A DNA stretch of 64,000 nucleotides from Pyropia yezoensis (taxonomy: Eukaryota; Rhodophyta; Bangiophyceae; Bangiales; Bangiaceae): assembly GCA_009829735.1 (NCBI GenBank), contig CM020618.1:9143119-9207118 (forward strand). The letters run 5' to 3'. This document shows positions 32,091-45,649 of this stretch, piece by piece. Numbering within the stretch: the stretch's first letter is position 1; the number at the start of each line of letters is the position of its first letter. The notes under the pieces are model-generated. The model saw only the letters and a program-made list of their open reading frames with translations, did not search any database and was not told the origin of the DNA. The translations under genes were made by a program, and so were the position numbers.

Positions 32091-32662
32091 TGTGGTATAA
32101 AACTCGATCCTCTCAGACACGTGTCAATATCCCTCGGGGGAAAGGGACAGGTAACACAGAAAGGGGAACTACGAGAATGGTATGCCTGTTGCCTCACGTG
32201 CCTGCTCGCAGAGCAAACAGATACGCACGGTAGTGCACACGGGGAAGAGGAAAGCAAACGCGCAGTTGTCTTTTTCCTGAGGGCGCGGGCCAAGGGCGCC
32301 TCGCTGTCCCTCTTAACGTGCATCTGGGGGAGCCTCGGCACGTTGGCCAGGTAGCCCCCCCCATAACCCCGAGTGGCCCCGACCCGAGTCTAACCTCGTC
32401 AGGTCGGGGGCCACTTTCACTACTAATTCTATTCCCACTCACTAATCTCACACTCAATTTCTCTCAAATCAAGTCCCTCACAAGTATGCAAAAACCCATC
32501 AGAAATCCCTCTCTCACGTGTGGATAGCGTAGTCCACCGCATCCCAGTGCCGGGCACGGGCCACGGCCGCCAACCATCACCACACGGCGGGCGTGTTCTG
32601 GCACCTGGTGCCCTCTGGTTGTAGTCCCGGGTCGGCGCCAAGTCGGGGCCAGGGATGCTACA
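32091..32662 (-). mobile_element. Solo LTR 3 of the array
   Basis: 572 bp, 8-C form; flanks GACTC / GCGCG. Confidence 0.95.
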
Positions 32663-34687
32663 GCGCGGACGGGGGCCGTAACAGTATCAGCCCGGTTCAA
32701 GACAAGCAGCAATTCCGCCCAGAGGACGTATGCCCGACGGTAAGCAGCGGCACGAGACGGGCAAACGTAGCGGTCCAGCACGTCGCACACGGCTGCAACG
32801 CGCAGTCCGATCTTGTGGCACGCCCTGACTGCGAATGTACCCCGCTAGTAGGGAGCCGGGGTCACGCCGACGTCGACACGGAGGGCCCGAGCCATTGCGA
32901 TGGCGTACTCCTTTGCCTGCTCTGCTCCAAAATCGAATGTTACCGCTCCAATCCCAGCGACAACAACCACGAGCTGACACCAAGGGTGATGTGCAAGGGC
33001 ATGGGCACGATATTGTCCGGTGAGAAGTGCATTAGCGGTCGCTTTTCGAATGACAGGGCAGTCGAGACCGCGGGGGGCGTTGCCAGCGTCGTCAGAGGTC
33101 CGTTTGCATACAAGATCGCAGTCGCCGACTTGTGGTTGAGTGTGCGTGGCACGCGCGCAGCGCTGCTACCATCGTAGAGGGTGCCGTGAATCTCCCAATC
33201 AGGAAGTAGCGTATTACTTGCGCTTGTCTCTCGCGCGAGAGAGCAGCAGTACGTTCAAGGAAATCGGCAGGCTGGCCCGGCGTGGCCGGCAAAGCATGTT
33301 GTGAATGAGAAGTTCCCCATGAACCTCATGTGCACCGGTCGCGTGACACCAGCCACAGTGACTCCGTTGGTCCGCAGGTCCTCAATATCTGGCACGTACA
33401 GCTCCGCCATGACGGCCAGTGACAAGTAGTTGTCCTTCTGGCATGGGAACATTCCAAAGAGAGTCGTGTTGTACCTGCTGCACGAATGTCGCTGGTTGAT
33501 GCACGCTAGCATTGCCTTGCATGAGCTTTGATGTCCGCTTTTGTCGAGGCGAAACGGAAGAAGATCTTTACCGGATGGCCGGGCCGCGACGGGGCGCTAG
33601 ATAGACTGGTTCCTGGCCAGGAGATCCTCCAACAGCGCATCAAATGCTGCCCTAAAGCTAACCAGAGTGGCACCACCGGTTGAAGGTTGCACTAGATTGC
33701 GCTCTTCTGCGTAGGCCGCTAGACCATCAGCGCGCATGACCGGGGTGCTGGCCAGGCCGCTCTGCGACCCGCCGATTAGGCCGCGGATCCGCTGCCACGT
33801 CACATGCGATACGCTCTTTGCCACGATGAACTGCGTCCGCAGCCTCACGGGAATAGCGGAGAGTGCTGTGAGCGACACAACGGCCATAATCCCCGGCTCC
33901 GTGGCCCGCCGGCAGACATCCTTCAGGACGACCTCCGTAGCAGTATCATCTTCACGGCACAATCTTTCCATCGAAAAATATGCACCAAGGGACAGCCGCA
34001 GAGCTTGTCTGCGACCGACGTCAACCTTACACGGCACGGTCTAGCGGGTGTACAGCAAGTCACGCCTGATGCCCGACCTTGGCCTTCACTTAAGTAGCTT
34101 TTCAGCCGCAAGGTGCATGCCGACGATGGCCCCGACAGACCGCCGCTGGGTCTCGTCGAGCGTGACATACGAGCCAATGACCGTCGCGATGGCCGAATCG
34201 GCGCTAGGATTGAACCCGAGCGCTGGCACGCCCGAGGCACTCTCATTGGTCACGGTGGGCGCGCGGACCGCCGCACAGCTCACCGGAGCACACAGAGCGG
34301 TCGCGTCGACGGCGCCGCAAGATGGCCCTCCGGGGACCCCTATAAGGACTTCCCCCTAATCCCATGCCTCATACCTAAGGGATATTATCTGGGACCACTC
34401 CTTACAGATCCTGCCGAACCAGCGCCTGGCAACATCGATCAAGTCCTTGTATTGTGGGGCATGACGCGGTGTTCCTTCCAGACTTAAGATAAGTCAGCCG
34501 CTGTCTGACGGTGTGTGCCAGCCGGACGACAACAGCTATCGACAGCCCATCATGGCCTGTCGAAAGGCGCCACCGTCAGCAACCATGACGATGCACATCT
34601 GCCACAGCTGGCTAGTCCGTAAGAATGTCCTCGCTGGAGCATTGCAGCCATATGACTGGCTAGCCGGCCGGCCATTTCGGTCGACTC
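32663..34687. repeat. Spacer copy 4 (transposase-like pseudogene)
   Basis: 2025 bp. First copy with CACGAGCTGAC, and one C fewer at AATCCCAGCG. It still has the left-side CTTCACGGCAC, so it is a mosaic of left and right variant sets. Confidence 0.93.
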
Positions 34688-35259
34688 TGTGGTATAAAAC
34701 TCGATCCTCTCAGACACGTGTCAATATCCCTCGGGGGAAAGGGACAGGTAACACAGAAAGGGGAACTACGAGAATGGTATGCCTGTTTCCTCACGTGCCT
34801 GCTCGCAGAGCAAACAGATACGCACGGTAGTGCACACGGGGAAGAGGAAAGCAAACGCGCAGTTGTCTTTTTCCTGAGGGCGCGGGCCAAGGGCGCCTCG
34901 CTGTCCCTCTTAACGTGCATCTGGGGGAGCCTCGGCACGTTGGCCAGGTAGCCCCCCCCATAACCCCGAGTGGCCCCGACCCGAGTCTAACCTCGTCAGG
35001 TCGGGGGCCACTTTCACTACTAATTCTATTCCCACTCACTAATCTCACACTCAATTTCTCTCAAATCAAGTCCCTCACAAGTATGCAAAAACCCATCAGA
35101 AATCCCTCTCTCACGTGTGGATAGCGTAGTCCACCGCATCCCAGTGCCGGGCACGGGCCACGGCCGCCAACCATCACCACACGGCGGGCGTGTTCTGGCA
35201 CCTGGTGCCCTCTGGTTGTAGTCCCGGGTCGGCGCCAAGTCGGGGCCAGGGATGCTACA
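34688..35259 (-). mobile_element. Solo LTR 4 of the array
   Basis: 572 bp with a private T in CCTGTTTCCTCACG; flanks GACTC / GCGCG. Confidence 0.95.
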
Positions 35260-37285
35260 GCGCGGACGGGGGCCGTAACAGTATCAGCCCGGTTCAAGAC
35301 AAGCAGCAATTCCGCCCAGAGGACGTATGCCCGACGGTAAGCAGCGGCACGAGACGGGCAAACGTAGCGGTCCAGCACGTCGCACACGGCTGCAACGCGC
35401 AGTCCGATCTTGTGGCACGCCCTGACTGCGAATGTACCCCGCTAGTAGGGAGCCGGGGTCACGCCGACGTCGACACGGAGGGCCCGAGCCATTGCGATGG
35501 CGTACTCCTTTGCCTGCTCTGCTCCAAAATCGAATGTTACCGCTCCAATCCCCAGCGACAACAACCACGAGCTGACACCAAGGGTGATGTGCAAGGGCAT
35601 GGGCACGATATTGTCCGGTGAGAAGTGCATTAGCGGTCGCTTTTCGAATGACAGGGCAGTCGAGACCGCGGGGGGCGTTGCCAGCGTCGTCAGAGGTCCG
35701 TTTGCATACAAGATCGCAGTCGCCGACTTGTGGTTGAGTGTGCGTGGCACGCGCGCAGCGCTGCTACCATCGTAGAGGGTGCCGTGAATCTCCCAATCAG
35801 GAAGTAGCGTATTACTTGCGCTTGTCTCTCGCGCGAGAGAGCAGCAGTACGTTCAAGGAAATCGGCAGGCTGGCCCGGCGTGGCCGGCAAAGCATGTTGT
35901 GAATGAGAAGTTCCCCATGAACCTCATGTGCACCGGTCGCGTGACACCAGCCACAGTGACTCCGTTGGTCCGCAGGTCCTCAATATCTGGCACGTACAGC
36001 TCCGCCATGACGGCCAGTGACAAGTAGTTGTCCTTCTGGCATGGGAACATTCCAAAGAGAGTCGTGTTGTACCTGCTGCACGAATGTCGCTGGTTGATGC
36101 ACGCTAGCATTGCCTTGCATGAGCTTTGATGTCCGCTTTTGTCGAGGCGAAACGGAAGAAGATCTTTACCGGATGGCCGGGCCGCGACGGGGCGCTAGAT
36201 AGACTGGTTCCTGGCCAGGAGATCCTCCAACAGCGCATCAAATGCTGCCCTAAAGCTAACCAGAGTGGCACCACCGGTTGAAGGTTGCACTAGATTGCGC
36301 TCTTCTGCGTAGGCCGCTAGACCATCAGCGCGCATGACCGGGGTGCTGGCCAGGCCGCTCTGCGACCCGCCGATTAGGCCGCGGATCCGCTGCCACGTCA
36401 CATGCGATACGCTCTTTGCCACGATGAACTGCGTCCGCAGCCTCACGGGAATAGCGGAGAGTGCTGTGAGCGACACAACGGCCATAATCCCCGGCTCCGT
36501 GGCCCGCCGGCAGACATCCTTCAGGACGACCTCCGTAGCAGTATCATCTTCGCGGCACAATCTTTCCATCGAAAAATATGCACCAAGGGACAGCCGCAGA
36601 GCTTGTCTGCGACCGACGTCAACCTTACACGGCACGGTCTAGCGGGTGTACAGCAAGTCACGCCTGATGCCCGACCTTGGCCTTCACTTAAGTAGCTTTT
36701 CAGCCGCAAGGTGCATGCCGACGATGGCCCCGACAGACCGCCGCTGGGTCTCGTCGAGCGTGACATACGAGCCAATGACCGTCGCGATGGCCGAATCGGC
36801 GCTAGGATTGAACCCGAGCGCTGGCACGCCCGAGGCACTCTCATTGGTCACGGTGGGCGCGCGGACCGCCGCACAGCTCACCGGAGCACACAGAGCGGTC
36901 GCGTCGACGGCGCCGCAAGATGGCCCTCCGGGGACCCCTATAAGGACTTCCCCCTAATCCCATGCCTCATACCTAAGGGATATTATCTGGGACCACTCCT
37001 TACAGATCCTGCCGAACCAGCGCCTGGCAACATCGATCAAGTCCTTGTATTGTGGGGCATGACGCGGTGTTCCTTCCAGACTTAAGATAAGTCAGCCGCT
37101 GTCTGACGGTGTGTGCCAGCCGGACGACAACAGCTATCGACAGCCCATCATGGCCTGTCGAAAGGCGCCACCGTCAGCAACCATGACGATGCACATCTGC
37201 CACAGCTGGCTAGTCCGTAAGAATGTCCTCGCTGGAGCATTGCAGCCATATGACTGGCTAGCCGGCCGGCCATTTCGGTCGACTC
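35260..37285. repeat. Spacer copy 5 (transposase-like pseudogene)
   Basis: 2026 bp. First copy with the right-side variant CTTCGCGGCAC, which all later copies share; CACGAGCTGAC. Confidence 0.93.
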
Positions 37286-37857
37286 TGTGGTATAAAACTC
37301 GATCCTCTCAGACACGTGTCAATATCCCTCGGGGGAAAGGGACAGGTAACACAGAAAGGGGAACTACGAGAATGGTATGCCTGTTGCCTCACGTGCCTGC
37401 TCGCAGAGCAAACAGATACGCACGGTAGTGCACACGGGGAAGAGGAAAGCAAACGCGCAGTTGTCTTTTTCCTGAGGGCGCGGGCCAAGGGCGCCTCGCT
37501 GTCCCTCTTAACGTGCATCTGGGGGAGCCTCGGCACGTTGGCCAGGTAGCCCCCCCCATAACCCCGAGTGGCCCCGACCCGAGTCTAACCTCGTCAGGTC
37601 GGGGGCCACTTTCACTACTAATTCTATTCCCACTCACTAATCTCACACTCAATTTCTCTCAAATCAAGTCCCTCACAAGTATGCAAAAACCCATCAGAAA
37701 TCCCTCTCTCACGTGTGGATAGCGTAGTCCACCGCATCCCAGTGCCGGGCACGGGCCACGGCCGCCAACCATCACCACACGGCGGGCGTGTTCTGGCACC
37801 TGGTGCCCTCTGGTTGTAGTCCCGGGTCGGCGCCAAGTCGGGGCCAGGGATGCTACA
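37286..37857 (-). mobile_element. Solo LTR 5 of the array
   Basis: 572 bp, 8-C form, no private variant noticed; flanks GACTC / GCGCG. Confidence 0.95.
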
Positions 37858-39882
37858 GCGCGGACGGGGGCCGTAACAGTATCAGCCCGGTTCAAGACAA
37901 GCAGCAATTCCGCCCAGAGGACGTATGCCCGACGGTAAGCAGCGGCACGAGACGGGCAAACGTAGCGGTCCAGCACGTCGCACACGGCTGCAACGCGCAG
38001 TCCGATCTTGTGGCACGCCCTGACTGCGAATGTACCCCGCTAGTAGGGAGCCGGGGTCACGCCGACGTCGACACGGAGGGCCCGAGCCATTGCGATGGCG
38101 TACTCCTTTGCCTGCTCTGCTCCAAAATCGAATGTTACCGCTCCAATCCCAGCGACAACAACCACGAGCTGACACCAAGGGTGATGTGCAAGGGCATGGG
38201 CACGATATTGTCCGGTGAGAAGTGCATTAGCGGTCGCTTTTCGAATGACAGGGCAGTCGAGACCGCGGGGGGCGTTGCCAGCGTCGTCAGAGGTCCGTTT
38301 GCATACAAGATCGCAGTCGCCGACTTGTGGTTGAGTGTGCGTGGCACGCGCGCAGCGCTGCTACCATCGTAGAGGGTGCCGTGAATCTCCCAATCAGGAA
38401 GTAGCGTATTACTTGCGCTTGTCTCTCGCGCGAGAGAGCAGCAGTACGTTCAAGGAAATCGGCAGGCTGGCCCGGCGTGGCCGGCAAAGCATGTTGTGAA
38501 TGAGAAGTTCCCCATGAACCTCATGTGCACCGGTCGCGTGACACCAGCCACAGTGACTCCGTTGGTCCGCAGGTCCTCAATATCTGGCACGTACAGCTCC
38601 GCCATGACGGCCAGTGACAAGTAGTTGTCCTTCTGGCATGGGAACATTCCAAAGAGAGTCGTGTTGTACCTGCTGCACGAATGTCGCTGGTTGATGCACG
38701 CTAGCATTGCCTTGCATGAGCTTTGATGTCCGCTTTTGTCGAGGCGAAACGGAAGAAGATCTTTACCGGATGGCCGGGCCGCGACGGGGCGCTAGATAGA
38801 CTGGTTCCTGGCCAGGAGATCCTCCAACAGCGCATCAAATGCTGCCCTAAAGCTAACCAGAGTGGCACCACCGGTTGAAGGTTGCACTAGATTGCGCTCT
38901 TCTGCGTAGGCCGCTAGACCATCAGCGCGCATGACCGGGGTGCTGGCCAGGCCGCTCTGCGACCCGCCGATTAGGCCGCGGATCCGCTGCCACGTCACAT
39001 GCGATACGCTCTTTGCCACGATGAACTGCGTCCGCAGCCTCACGGGAATAGCGGAGAGTGCTGTGAGCGACACAACGGCCATAATCCCCGGCTCCGTGGC
39101 CCGCCGGCAGACATCCTTCAGGACGACCTCCGTAGCAGTATCATCTTCGCGGCACAATCTTTCCATCGAAAAATATGCACCAAGGGACAGCCGCAGAGCT
39201 TGTCTGCGACCGACGTCAACCTTACACGGCACGGTCTAGCGGGTGTACAGCAAGTCACGCCTGATGCCCGACCTTGGCCTTCACTTAAGTAGCTTTTCAG
39301 CCGCAAGGTGCATGCCGACGATGGCCCCGACAGACCGCCGCTGGGTCTCGTCGAGCGTGACATACGAGCCAATGACCGTCGCGATGGCCGAATCGGCGCT
39401 AGGATTGAACCCGAGCGCTGGCACGCCCGAGGCACTCTCATTGGTCACGGTGGGCGCGCGGACCGCCGCACAGCTCACCGGAGCACACAGAGCGGTCGCG
39501 TCGACGGCGCCGCAAGATGGCCCTCCGGGGACCCCTATAAGGACTTCCCCCTAATCCCATGCCTCATACCTAAGGGATATTATCTGGGACCACTCCTTAC
39601 AGATCCTGCCGAACCAGCGCCTGGCAACATCGATCAAGTCCTTGTATTGTGGGGCATGACGCGGTGTTCCTTCCAGACTTAAGATAAGTCAGCCGCTGTC
39701 TGACGGTGTGTGCCAGCCGGACGACAACAGCTATCGACAGCCCATCATGGCCTGTCGAAAGGCGCCACCGTCAGCAACCATGACGATGCACATCTGCCAC
39801 AGCTGGCTAGTCCGTAAGAATGTCCTCGCTGGAGCATTGCAGCCATATGACTGGCTAGCCGGCCGGCCATTTCGGTCGACTC
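37858..39882. repeat. Spacer copy 6 (transposase-like pseudogene)
   Basis: 2025 bp. Shares the AATCCCAGCG length variant with copy 4 but has the right-side CTTCGCGGCAC, so copies 4 and 6 are linked by exchange or duplication. Confidence 0.93.
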
Positions 39883-40454
39883 TGTGGTATAAAACTCGAT
39901 CCTCTCAGACACGTGTCAATATCCCTCGGGGGAAAGGGACAGGTAACACAGAAAGGGGAACTACGAGAATGGTATGCCTGTTGCCTCACGTGCCTGCTCG
40001 CAGAGCAAACAGATACGCACGGTAGTGCACACGGGGAAGAGGAAAGCAAACGCGCAGTTGTCTTTTTCCTGAGGGCGCGGGCCAAGGGCGCCTCGCTGTC
40101 CCTCTTAACGTGCATCTGGGGGAGCCTCGGCACGTTGGCCAGGTAGCCCCCCCCATAACCCCGAGTGGCCCCGACCCGAGTCTAACCTCGTCAGGTCGGG
40201 GGCCACTTTCACTACTAATTCTATTCCCACTCACTAATCTCACACTCAATTTCTCTCAAATCAAGTCCCTCACAAGTATGCAAAAACCCATCAGAAATCC
40301 CTCTCTCACGTGTGGATAGCGTAGTCCACCGCATCCCAGTGCCGGGCACGGGCCACGGCCGCCAACCATCACCACACGGCGGGCGTGTTCTGGCACCTGG
40401 TGCCCTCTGGTTGTAGTCCCGGGTCGGCGCCAAGTCGGGGCCAGGGATGCTACA
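39883..40454 (-). mobile_element. Solo LTR 6 of the array
   Basis: 572 bp, 8-C form; flanks GACTC / GCGCG. Confidence 0.95.
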
Positions 40455-42479
40455 GCGCGGACGGGGGCCGTAACAGTATCAGCCCGGTTCAAGACAAGCA
40501 GCAATTCCGCCCAGAGGACGTATGCCCGACGGTAAGCAGCGGCACGAGACGGGCAAACGTAGCGGTCCAGCACGTCGCACACGGCTGCAACGCGCAGTCC
40601 GATCTTGTGGCACGCCCTGACTGCGAATGTACCCCGCTAGTAGGGAGCCGGGGTCACGCCGACGTCGACACGGAGGGCCCGAGCCATTGCGATGGCGTAC
40701 TCCTTTGCCTGCTCTGCTCCAAAATCGAATGTTACCGCTCCAATCCCCAGCGACAACAACCACGAGCTGACACCAAGGGTGATGTGCAAGGGCATGGGCA
40801 CGATATTGTCCGGTGAGAAGTGCATTAGCGGTCGCTTATCGAATGACAGGGCAGTCGAGACCGCGGGGGGCGTTGCCAGCGTCGTCAGAGGCCGTTTGCA
40901 TACAAGATCGCAGTCGCCGACTTGTGGTTGAGTGTGCGTGGCACGCGCGCAGCGCTGCTACCATCGTAGAGGGTGCCGTGAATCTCCCAATCAGGAAGTA
41001 GCGTATTACTTGCGCTTGTCTCTCGCGCGAGAGAGCAGCAGTACGTTCAAGGAAATCGGCAGGCTGGCCCGGCGTGGCCGGCAAAGCATGTTGTGAATGA
41101 GAAGTTCCCCATGAACCTCATGTGCACCGGTCGCGTGACACCAGCCACAGTGACTCCGTTGGTCCGCAGGTCCTCAATATCTGGCACGTACAGCTCCGCC
41201 ATGACGGCCAGTGACAAGTAGTTGTCCTTCTGGCATGGGAACATTCCAAAGAGAGTCGTGTTGTACCTGCTGCACGAATGTCGCTGGTTGATGCACGCTA
41301 GCATTGCCTTGCATGAGCTTTGATGTCCGCTTTTGTCGAGGCGAAACGGAAGAAGATCTTTACCGGATGGCCGGGCCGCGACGGGGCGCTAGATAGACTG
41401 GTTCCTGGCCAGGAGATCCTCCAACAGCGCATCAAATGCTGCCCTAAAGCTAACCAGAGTGGCACCACCGGTTGAAGGTTGCACTAGATTGCGCTCTTCT
41501 GCGTAGGCCGCTAGACCATCAGCGCGCATGACCGGGGTGCTGGCCAGGCCGCTCTGCGACCCGCCGATTAGGCCGCGGATCCGCTGCCACGTCACATGCG
41601 ATACGCTCTTTGCCACGATGAACTGCGTCCGCAGCCTCACGGGAATAGCGGAGAGTGCTGTGAGCGACACAACGGCCATAATCCCCGGCTCCGTGGCCCG
41701 CCGGCAGACATCCTTCAGGACGACCTCCGTAGCAGTATCATCTTCGCGGCACAATCTTTCCATCGAAAAATATGCACCAAGGGACAGCCGCAGAGCTTGT
41801 CTGCGACCGACGTCAACCTTACACGGCACGGTCTAGCGGGTGTACAGCAAGTCACGCCTGATGCCCGACCTTGGCCTTCACTTAAGTAGCTTTTCAGCCG
41901 CAAGGTGCATGCCGACGATGGCCCCGACAGACCGCCGCTGGGTCTCGTCGAGCGTGACATACGAGCCAATGACCGTCGCGATGGCCGAATCGGCGCTAGG
42001 ATTGAACCCGAGCGCTGGCACGCCCGAGGCACTCTCATTGGTCACGGTGGGCGCGCGGACCGCCGCACAGCTCACCGGAGCACACAGAGCGGTCGCGTCG
42101 ACGGCGCCGCAAGATGGCCCTCCGGGGACCCCTATAAGGACTTCCCCCTAATCCCATGCCTCATACCTAAGGGATATTATCTGGGACCACTCCTTACAGA
42201 TCCTGCCGAACCAGCGCCTGGCAACATCGATCAAGTCCTTGTATTGTGGGGCATGACGCGGTGTTCCTTCCAGACTTAAGATAAGTCAGCCGCTGTCTGA
42301 CGGTGTGTGCCAGCCGGACGACAACAGCTATCGACAGCCCATCATGGCCTGTCGAAAGGCGCCACCGTCAGCAACCATGACGATGCACATCTGCCACAGC
42401 TGGCTAGTCCGTAAGAATGTCCTCGCTGGAGCATTGCAGCCATATGACTGGCTAGCCGGCCGGCCATTTCGGTCGACTC
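40455..42479. repeat. Spacer copy 7 (transposase-like pseudogene)
   Basis: 2025 bp. Has GCTTATCGAATG (shared only with copy 8) and a 1-bp shorter GAGGCCGTTTG. Confidence 0.93.
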
Positions 42480-43051
42480 TGTGGTATAAAACTCGATCCT
42501 CTCAGACACGTGTCAATATCCCTCGGGGGAAAGGGACAGGTAACACAGAAAGGGGAACTACGAGAATGGTATGCCTGTTGCCTCACGTGCCTGCTCGCAG
42601 AGCAAACAGATACGCACGGTAGTGCACACGGGGAAGAGGAAAGCAAACGCGCAGTTGTCTTTTTCCTGAGGGCGCGGGCCAAGGGCGCCTCGCTGTCCCT
42701 CTTAACGTGCATCTGGGGGAGCCTCGGCACGTTGGCCAGGTAGCCCCCCCCATAACCCCGAGTGGCCCCGACCCGAGTCTAACCTCGTCAGGTCGGGGGC
42801 CACTTTCACTACTAATTCTATTCCCACTCACTAATCTCACACTCAATTTCTCTCAAATCAAGTCCCTCACAAGTATGCAAAAACCCATCAGAAATCCCTC
42901 TCTCACGTGTGGATAGCGTAGTCCACCGCATCCCAGTGCCGGGCACGGGCCACGGCCGCCAACCATCACCACACGGCGGGCGTGTTCTGGCACCTGGTGC
43001 CCTCTGGTTGTAGTCCCGGGTCGGCGCCAAGTCGGGGCCAGGGATGCTACA
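42480..43051 (-). mobile_element. Solo LTR 7 of the array
   Basis: 572 bp, 8-C form; flanks GACTC / GCGCG. Confidence 0.95.
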
Positions 43052-45077
43052 GCGCGGACGGGGGCCGTAACAGTATCAGCCCGGTTCAAGACAAGCAGCA
43101 ATTCCGCCCAGAGGACGTATGCCCGACGGTAAGCAGCGGCACGAGACGGGCAAACGTAGCGGTCCAGCACGTCGCACACGGCTGCAACGCGCAGTCCGAT
43201 CTTGTGGCACGCCCTGACTGCGAATGTACCCCGCTAGTAGGGAGCCGGGGTCACGCCGACGTCGACACGGAGGGCCCGAGCCATTGCGATGGCGTACTCC
43301 TTTGCCTGCTCTGCTCCAAAATCGAATGTTACCGCTCCAATCCCCAGCGACAACAACCACGAGCTGACACCAAGGGTGATGTGCAAGGGCATGGGCACGA
43401 TATTGTCCGGTGAGAAGTGCATTAGCGGTCGCTTATCGAATGACAGGGCAGTCGAGACCGCGGGGGGCGTTGCCAGCGTCGTCAGAGGCCCGTTTGCATA
43501 CAAGATCGCAGTCGCCGACTTGTGGTTGAGTGTGCGTGGCACGCGCGCAGCGCTGCTACCATCGTAGAGGGTGCCGTGAATCTCCCAATCAGGAAGTAGC
43601 GTATTACTTGCGCTTGTCTCTCGCGCGAGAGAGCAGCAGTACGTTCAAGGAAATCGGCAGGCTGGCCCGGCGTGGCCGGCAAAGCATGTTGTGAATGAGA
43701 AGTTCCCCATGAACCTCATGTGCACCGGTCGCGTGACACCAGCCACAGTGACTCCGTTGGTCCGCAGGTCCTCAATATCTGGCACGTACAGCTCCGCCAT
43801 GACGGCCAGTGACAAGTAGTTGTCCTTCTGGCATGGGAACATTCCAAAGAGAGTCGTGTTGTACCTGCTGCACGAATGTCGCTGGTTGATGCACGCTAGC
43901 ATTGCCTTGCATGAGCTTTGATGTCCGCTTTTGTCGAGGCGAAACGGAAGAAGATCTTTACCGGATGGCCGGGCCGCGACGGGGCGCTAGATAGACTGGT
44001 TCCTGGCCAGGAGATCCTCCAACAGCGCATCAAATGCTGCCCTAAAGCTAACCAGAGTGGCACCACCGGTTGAAGGTTGCACTAGATTGCGCTCTTCTGC
44101 GTAGGCCGCTAGACCATCAGCGCGCATGACCGGGGTGCTGGCCAGGCCGCTCTGCGACCCGCCGATTAGGCCGCGGATCCGCTGCCACGTCACATGCGAT
44201 ACGCTCTTTGCCACGATGAACTGCGTCCGCAGCCTCACGGGAATAGCGGAGAGTGCTGTGAGCGACACAACGGCCATAATCCCCGGCTCCGTGGCCCGCC
44301 GGCAGACATCCTTCAGGACGACCTCCGTAGCAGTATCATCTTCGCGGCACAATCTTTCCATCGAAAAATATGCACCAAGGGACAGCCGCAGAGCTTGTCT
44401 GCGACCGACGTCAACCTTACACGGCACGGTCTAGCGGGTGTACAGCAAGTCACGCCTGATGCCCGACCTTGGCCTTCACTTAAGTAGCTTTTCAGCCGCA
44501 AGGTGCATGCCGACGATGGCCCCGACAGACCGCCGCTGGGTCTCGTCGAGCGTGACATACGAGCCAATGACCGTCGCGATGGCCGAATCGGCGCTAGGAT
44601 TGAACCCGAGCGCTGGCACGCCCGAGGCACTCTCATTGGTCACGGTGGGCGCGCGGACCGCCGCACAGCTCACCGGAGCACACAGAGCGGTCGCGTCGAC
44701 GGCGCCGCAAGATGGCCCTCCGGGGACCCCTATAAGGACTTCCCCCTAATCCCATGCCTCATACCTAAGGGATATTATCTGGGACCACTCCTTACAGATC
44801 CTGCCGAACCAGCGCCTGGCAACATCGATCAAGTCCTTGTATTGTGGGGCATGACGCGGTGTTCCTTCCAGACTTAAGATAAGTCAGCCGCTGTCTGACG
44901 GTGTGTGCCAGCCGGACGACAACAGCTATCGACAGCCCATCATGGCCTGTCGAAAGGCGCCACCGTCAGCAACCATGACGATGCACATCTGCCACAGCTG
45001 GCTAGTCCGTAAGAATGTCCTCGCTGGAGCATTGCAGCCATATGACTGGCTAGCCGGCCGGCCATTTCGGTCGACTC
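43052..45077. repeat. Spacer copy 8 (transposase-like pseudogene)
   Basis: 2026 bp. GCTTATCGAATG as in copy 7, with GAGGCCCGTTTG as in copy 10. Confidence 0.93.
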
Positions 45078-45649
45078 TGTGGTATAAAACTCGATCCTCT
45101 CAGACACGTGTCAATATCCCTCGGGGGAAAGGGACAGGTAACACAGAAAGGGGAACTACGAGAATGGTATGCCTGTTGCCTCACGTGCCTGCTCGCAGAG
45201 CAAACAGATACGCACGGTAGTGCACACGGGGAAGAGGAAAGCAAACGCGCAGTTGTCTTTTTCCTGAGGGCGCGGGCCAAGGGCGCCTCGCTGTCCCTCT
45301 TAACGTGCATCTGGGGGAGCCTCGGCACGTTGGCCAGGTAGCCCCCCCCATAACCCCGAGTGGCCCCGACCCGAGTCTAACCTCGTCAGGTCGGGGGCCA
45401 CTTTCACTACTAATTCTATTCCCACTCACTAATCTCACACTCAATTTCTCTCAAATCAAGTCCCTCACAAGTATGCAAAAACCCATCAGAAATCCCTCTC
45501 TCACGTGTGGATAGCGTAGTCCACCGCATCCCAGTGCCGGGCACGGGCCACGGCCGCCAACCATCACCACACGGCGGGCGTGTTCTGGCACCTGGTGCCC
45601 TCTGGTTGTAGTCCCGGGTCGGCGCCAAGTCGGGGCCAGGGATGCTACA
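45078..45649 (-). mobile_element. Solo LTR 8 of the array
   Basis: 572 bp, 8-C form; flanks GACTC / GCGCG. Confidence 0.95.
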